Below are positions 45,627 to 46,635 of a stretch of 46,635 nucleotides of DNA, one piece after another. Each line of letters starts with the position of its first letter. Position 1 is the stretch's first letter. Both the position numbers and the translations under genes were made by a program. Location: assembly GCA_027604005.1 (NCBI GenBank), contig JADGJT010000171.1:1-46635 (forward strand), read 5' to 3'. The notes under the pieces are model-generated. The model had not been told where the DNA came from, ran no database searches, and saw only the letters and a list, made by a program, of their open reading frames with translations. The stretch is from Dinochytrium kinnereticum (Eukaryota; Chytridiomycota; Chytridiomycetes; Chytridiales; Chytridiaceae).

Positions 45627-46635
45627 TTGGTTCCAACCCAACACGATGGAAGAGAAACGAACCCGCGTCGTGGAGAGAAGAAGAAACACCCTCGACACTC
45701 AAAAAAACAACCTCAACCTCAACCCCAACCCCAACCACAGCCACCGTTTTTTTCATCGTTGGCAGAGCGAGGGGGAAGGGGAGGGGCGGTACGTTCAAAA
45801 AGAAAGACCCAACCCACGGACAGAGTAACGGGATGGATGGAAATCTTCCGCGAACCAAAAGAAAAGAAAGTAACAAGAAAGAAAATCACTGAACGCAACC
45901 ACACGCATCCACTTGGTTCCAACCACCCAACACGATGGACGAGAAACGAACCCGCGTCGTGGAGAGAAGAAGAAACCCCGTCGACTCTCAAAAAAAAAAA
46001 AACCTCAACCCCAACCACCTTTTTTTTTGAATCGTTGGCAGAACCAGGGGGGGAGGGGAGGGGGGGCAACGTTCGAAAACCAGACCAAACCCACGGACAG
46101 AGTAACGGGATGGATGGATAACCTTCCGTGAACCAAAAGAAAAGAAAGTAACAAGAAAGAAAATCACTGGACGCAACCGCACGCAACCACTTGGTTCCAA
46201 CCCAACACGATGGAGGAGAAACGAACCCGCGTCGTGGAGAGAAGAAGAAACCACCTCGACTCTCAAAAAAAACAACCCCAACCTCAACCACATGCACACA
46301 CACAGCCACCGTTTTTTTTTTAAGCGTTGGCAGATGGGGAGGGAGGGGGCCTACGTTCGAAAACAAGACCCAACCCACGGACAGAGTAACGGGATGGATG
46401 GAAAACCTTCGTGAACCAAAACCTCTTGTTTTCCGTGTTTCCCTTCATTGTCACCGCCCGACGGCCCCTGAAACAGTGTTTTCACCCCAAAGAAACATAA
46501 CCTTCCATAGAAAAGAAAGTAACAACAAGAAAATCACTGGACGCAAACACACGCATCCACTTGGTTCCAACCCAACACGATGGATGAGAAACGAACCCGC
46601 GTCGTGGAGAGAAGAAGAAACACCCTCGACACTCA
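45627..46635 (+). repeat. Tandem satellite array, about 280-bp unit, continuing off right edge
   Basis: Units begin TTGGTTCCAACC at 45627, 45913, 46191 and 46561 (periods 286, 278, 370). Each holds the same order of blocks: CCCGCGTCGTGGAGAGAAG, a CCAACC-type pyrimidine tract, a T-run, a G-run, ACGGACAGAGTAACGGGATG and GAAAAGAAAGTAAC. The third unit carries an extra segment of about 88 bp at roughly 46422-46509. Long open frames through the array change frame between units and are not genes. Confidence 0.92.
46422..46509. other. Insertion of about 88 bp within third satellite unit
   Basis: Compared with units one and two, the third unit has extra sequence between GAACCAAAA and GAAAAGAAAG. It begins CCTCTTGTTTTCCG and ends AACCTTCCATA. 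No terminal inverted repeat or clear target duplication is seen. Confidence 0.7.

Noticed and set aside
45719..46378. 219-codon minus-strand open frame
   Set aside because: It is a read-through of the satellite units and shifts meaning from unit to unit.
1..46635. tRNA, rRNA, CRISPR array or intact transposon
   Set aside because: No B-box-like GGTTCGANTCC in tRNA context, no rRNA core sequence, no regularly spaced identical repeats with unique spacers, and no transposase or reverse-transcriptase motif was found on either strand.

Overview
This window looks like nuclear DNA of a zoosporic (flagellated) fungus, most likely a chytrid. Genes are split by spliceosomal introns with GT/AG ends and frequent CTAAC/CTGAC branch-like motifs. 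Several products are fungal in type, and one gene is a full-length kinesin-9 (KIF9/Klp1 type), a motor tied to motile flagella. All assignments come from reading frames and remembered family motifs; no search was run. Exon joins were chosen so that family motifs stay in frame.

Layout. 1-563 (-): first exons of an ABCC-type ABC transporter running off the left edge. 1452-2605 (+): meiotic HOP2 homologue whose conserved part stops at a G-rich tract. 3401-6102 (-): vWA-domain protein with an unusual repeat-filled intron. 7063-7487 (-): unrecognised 118-residue protein with paired cysteines. 7510-8848 (+): AAMP/Sqt1-like WD40 protein. 9420-10076 (-): frameshifted LIM-domain relic. 10187-13137 (-): kinesin-9 with 16 exons. 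14229-17298 (+): NADPH-cytochrome P450 reductase. 18179-21079 (+): secreted purple-acid-phosphatase-like enzyme. 21579-21764: ectopic P450-reductase exon fragment followed by a tandem duplication. 21872-24152 (+): acidic zinc-knuckle protein. 24414-25729 (+): mitochondrial MRM2-type rRNA methyltransferase with a YwbE-like tail. 26199-27810 (-): CCDC47 homologue. 28366-31387 (+): DENN protein of the LCHN/DENND11 type. 31599-33072 (-): TSR3. 33252-39425 (-): 1991-residue TPR protein. 40507-42756 (-): multipass membrane protein. 42849-44388 (+): MOCS1A, divergent from the membrane protein with only 92 bp between start codons. 44389-46635: gene-poor DNA ending in a tandem array of about 280-bp units that runs off the right edge.

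The genes are mostly unrelated housekeeping functions: meiosis, ribosome maturation (AAMP/Sqt1, TSR3, MRM2), ER (CCDC47, P450 reductase), cofactor synthesis and cilia. They do not form a cluster with a single job. I did not find a defence system, CRISPR array or convincing intact mobile element. The most unusual signals are a repeated C-to-G shift in third-codon-position usage within individual exons, the reductase exon fragment, the MRM2-YwbE fusion, the decayed LIM gene, the truncated HOP2, the intronic GCTCGCTTCGCTCG-type repeats and the right-end array.
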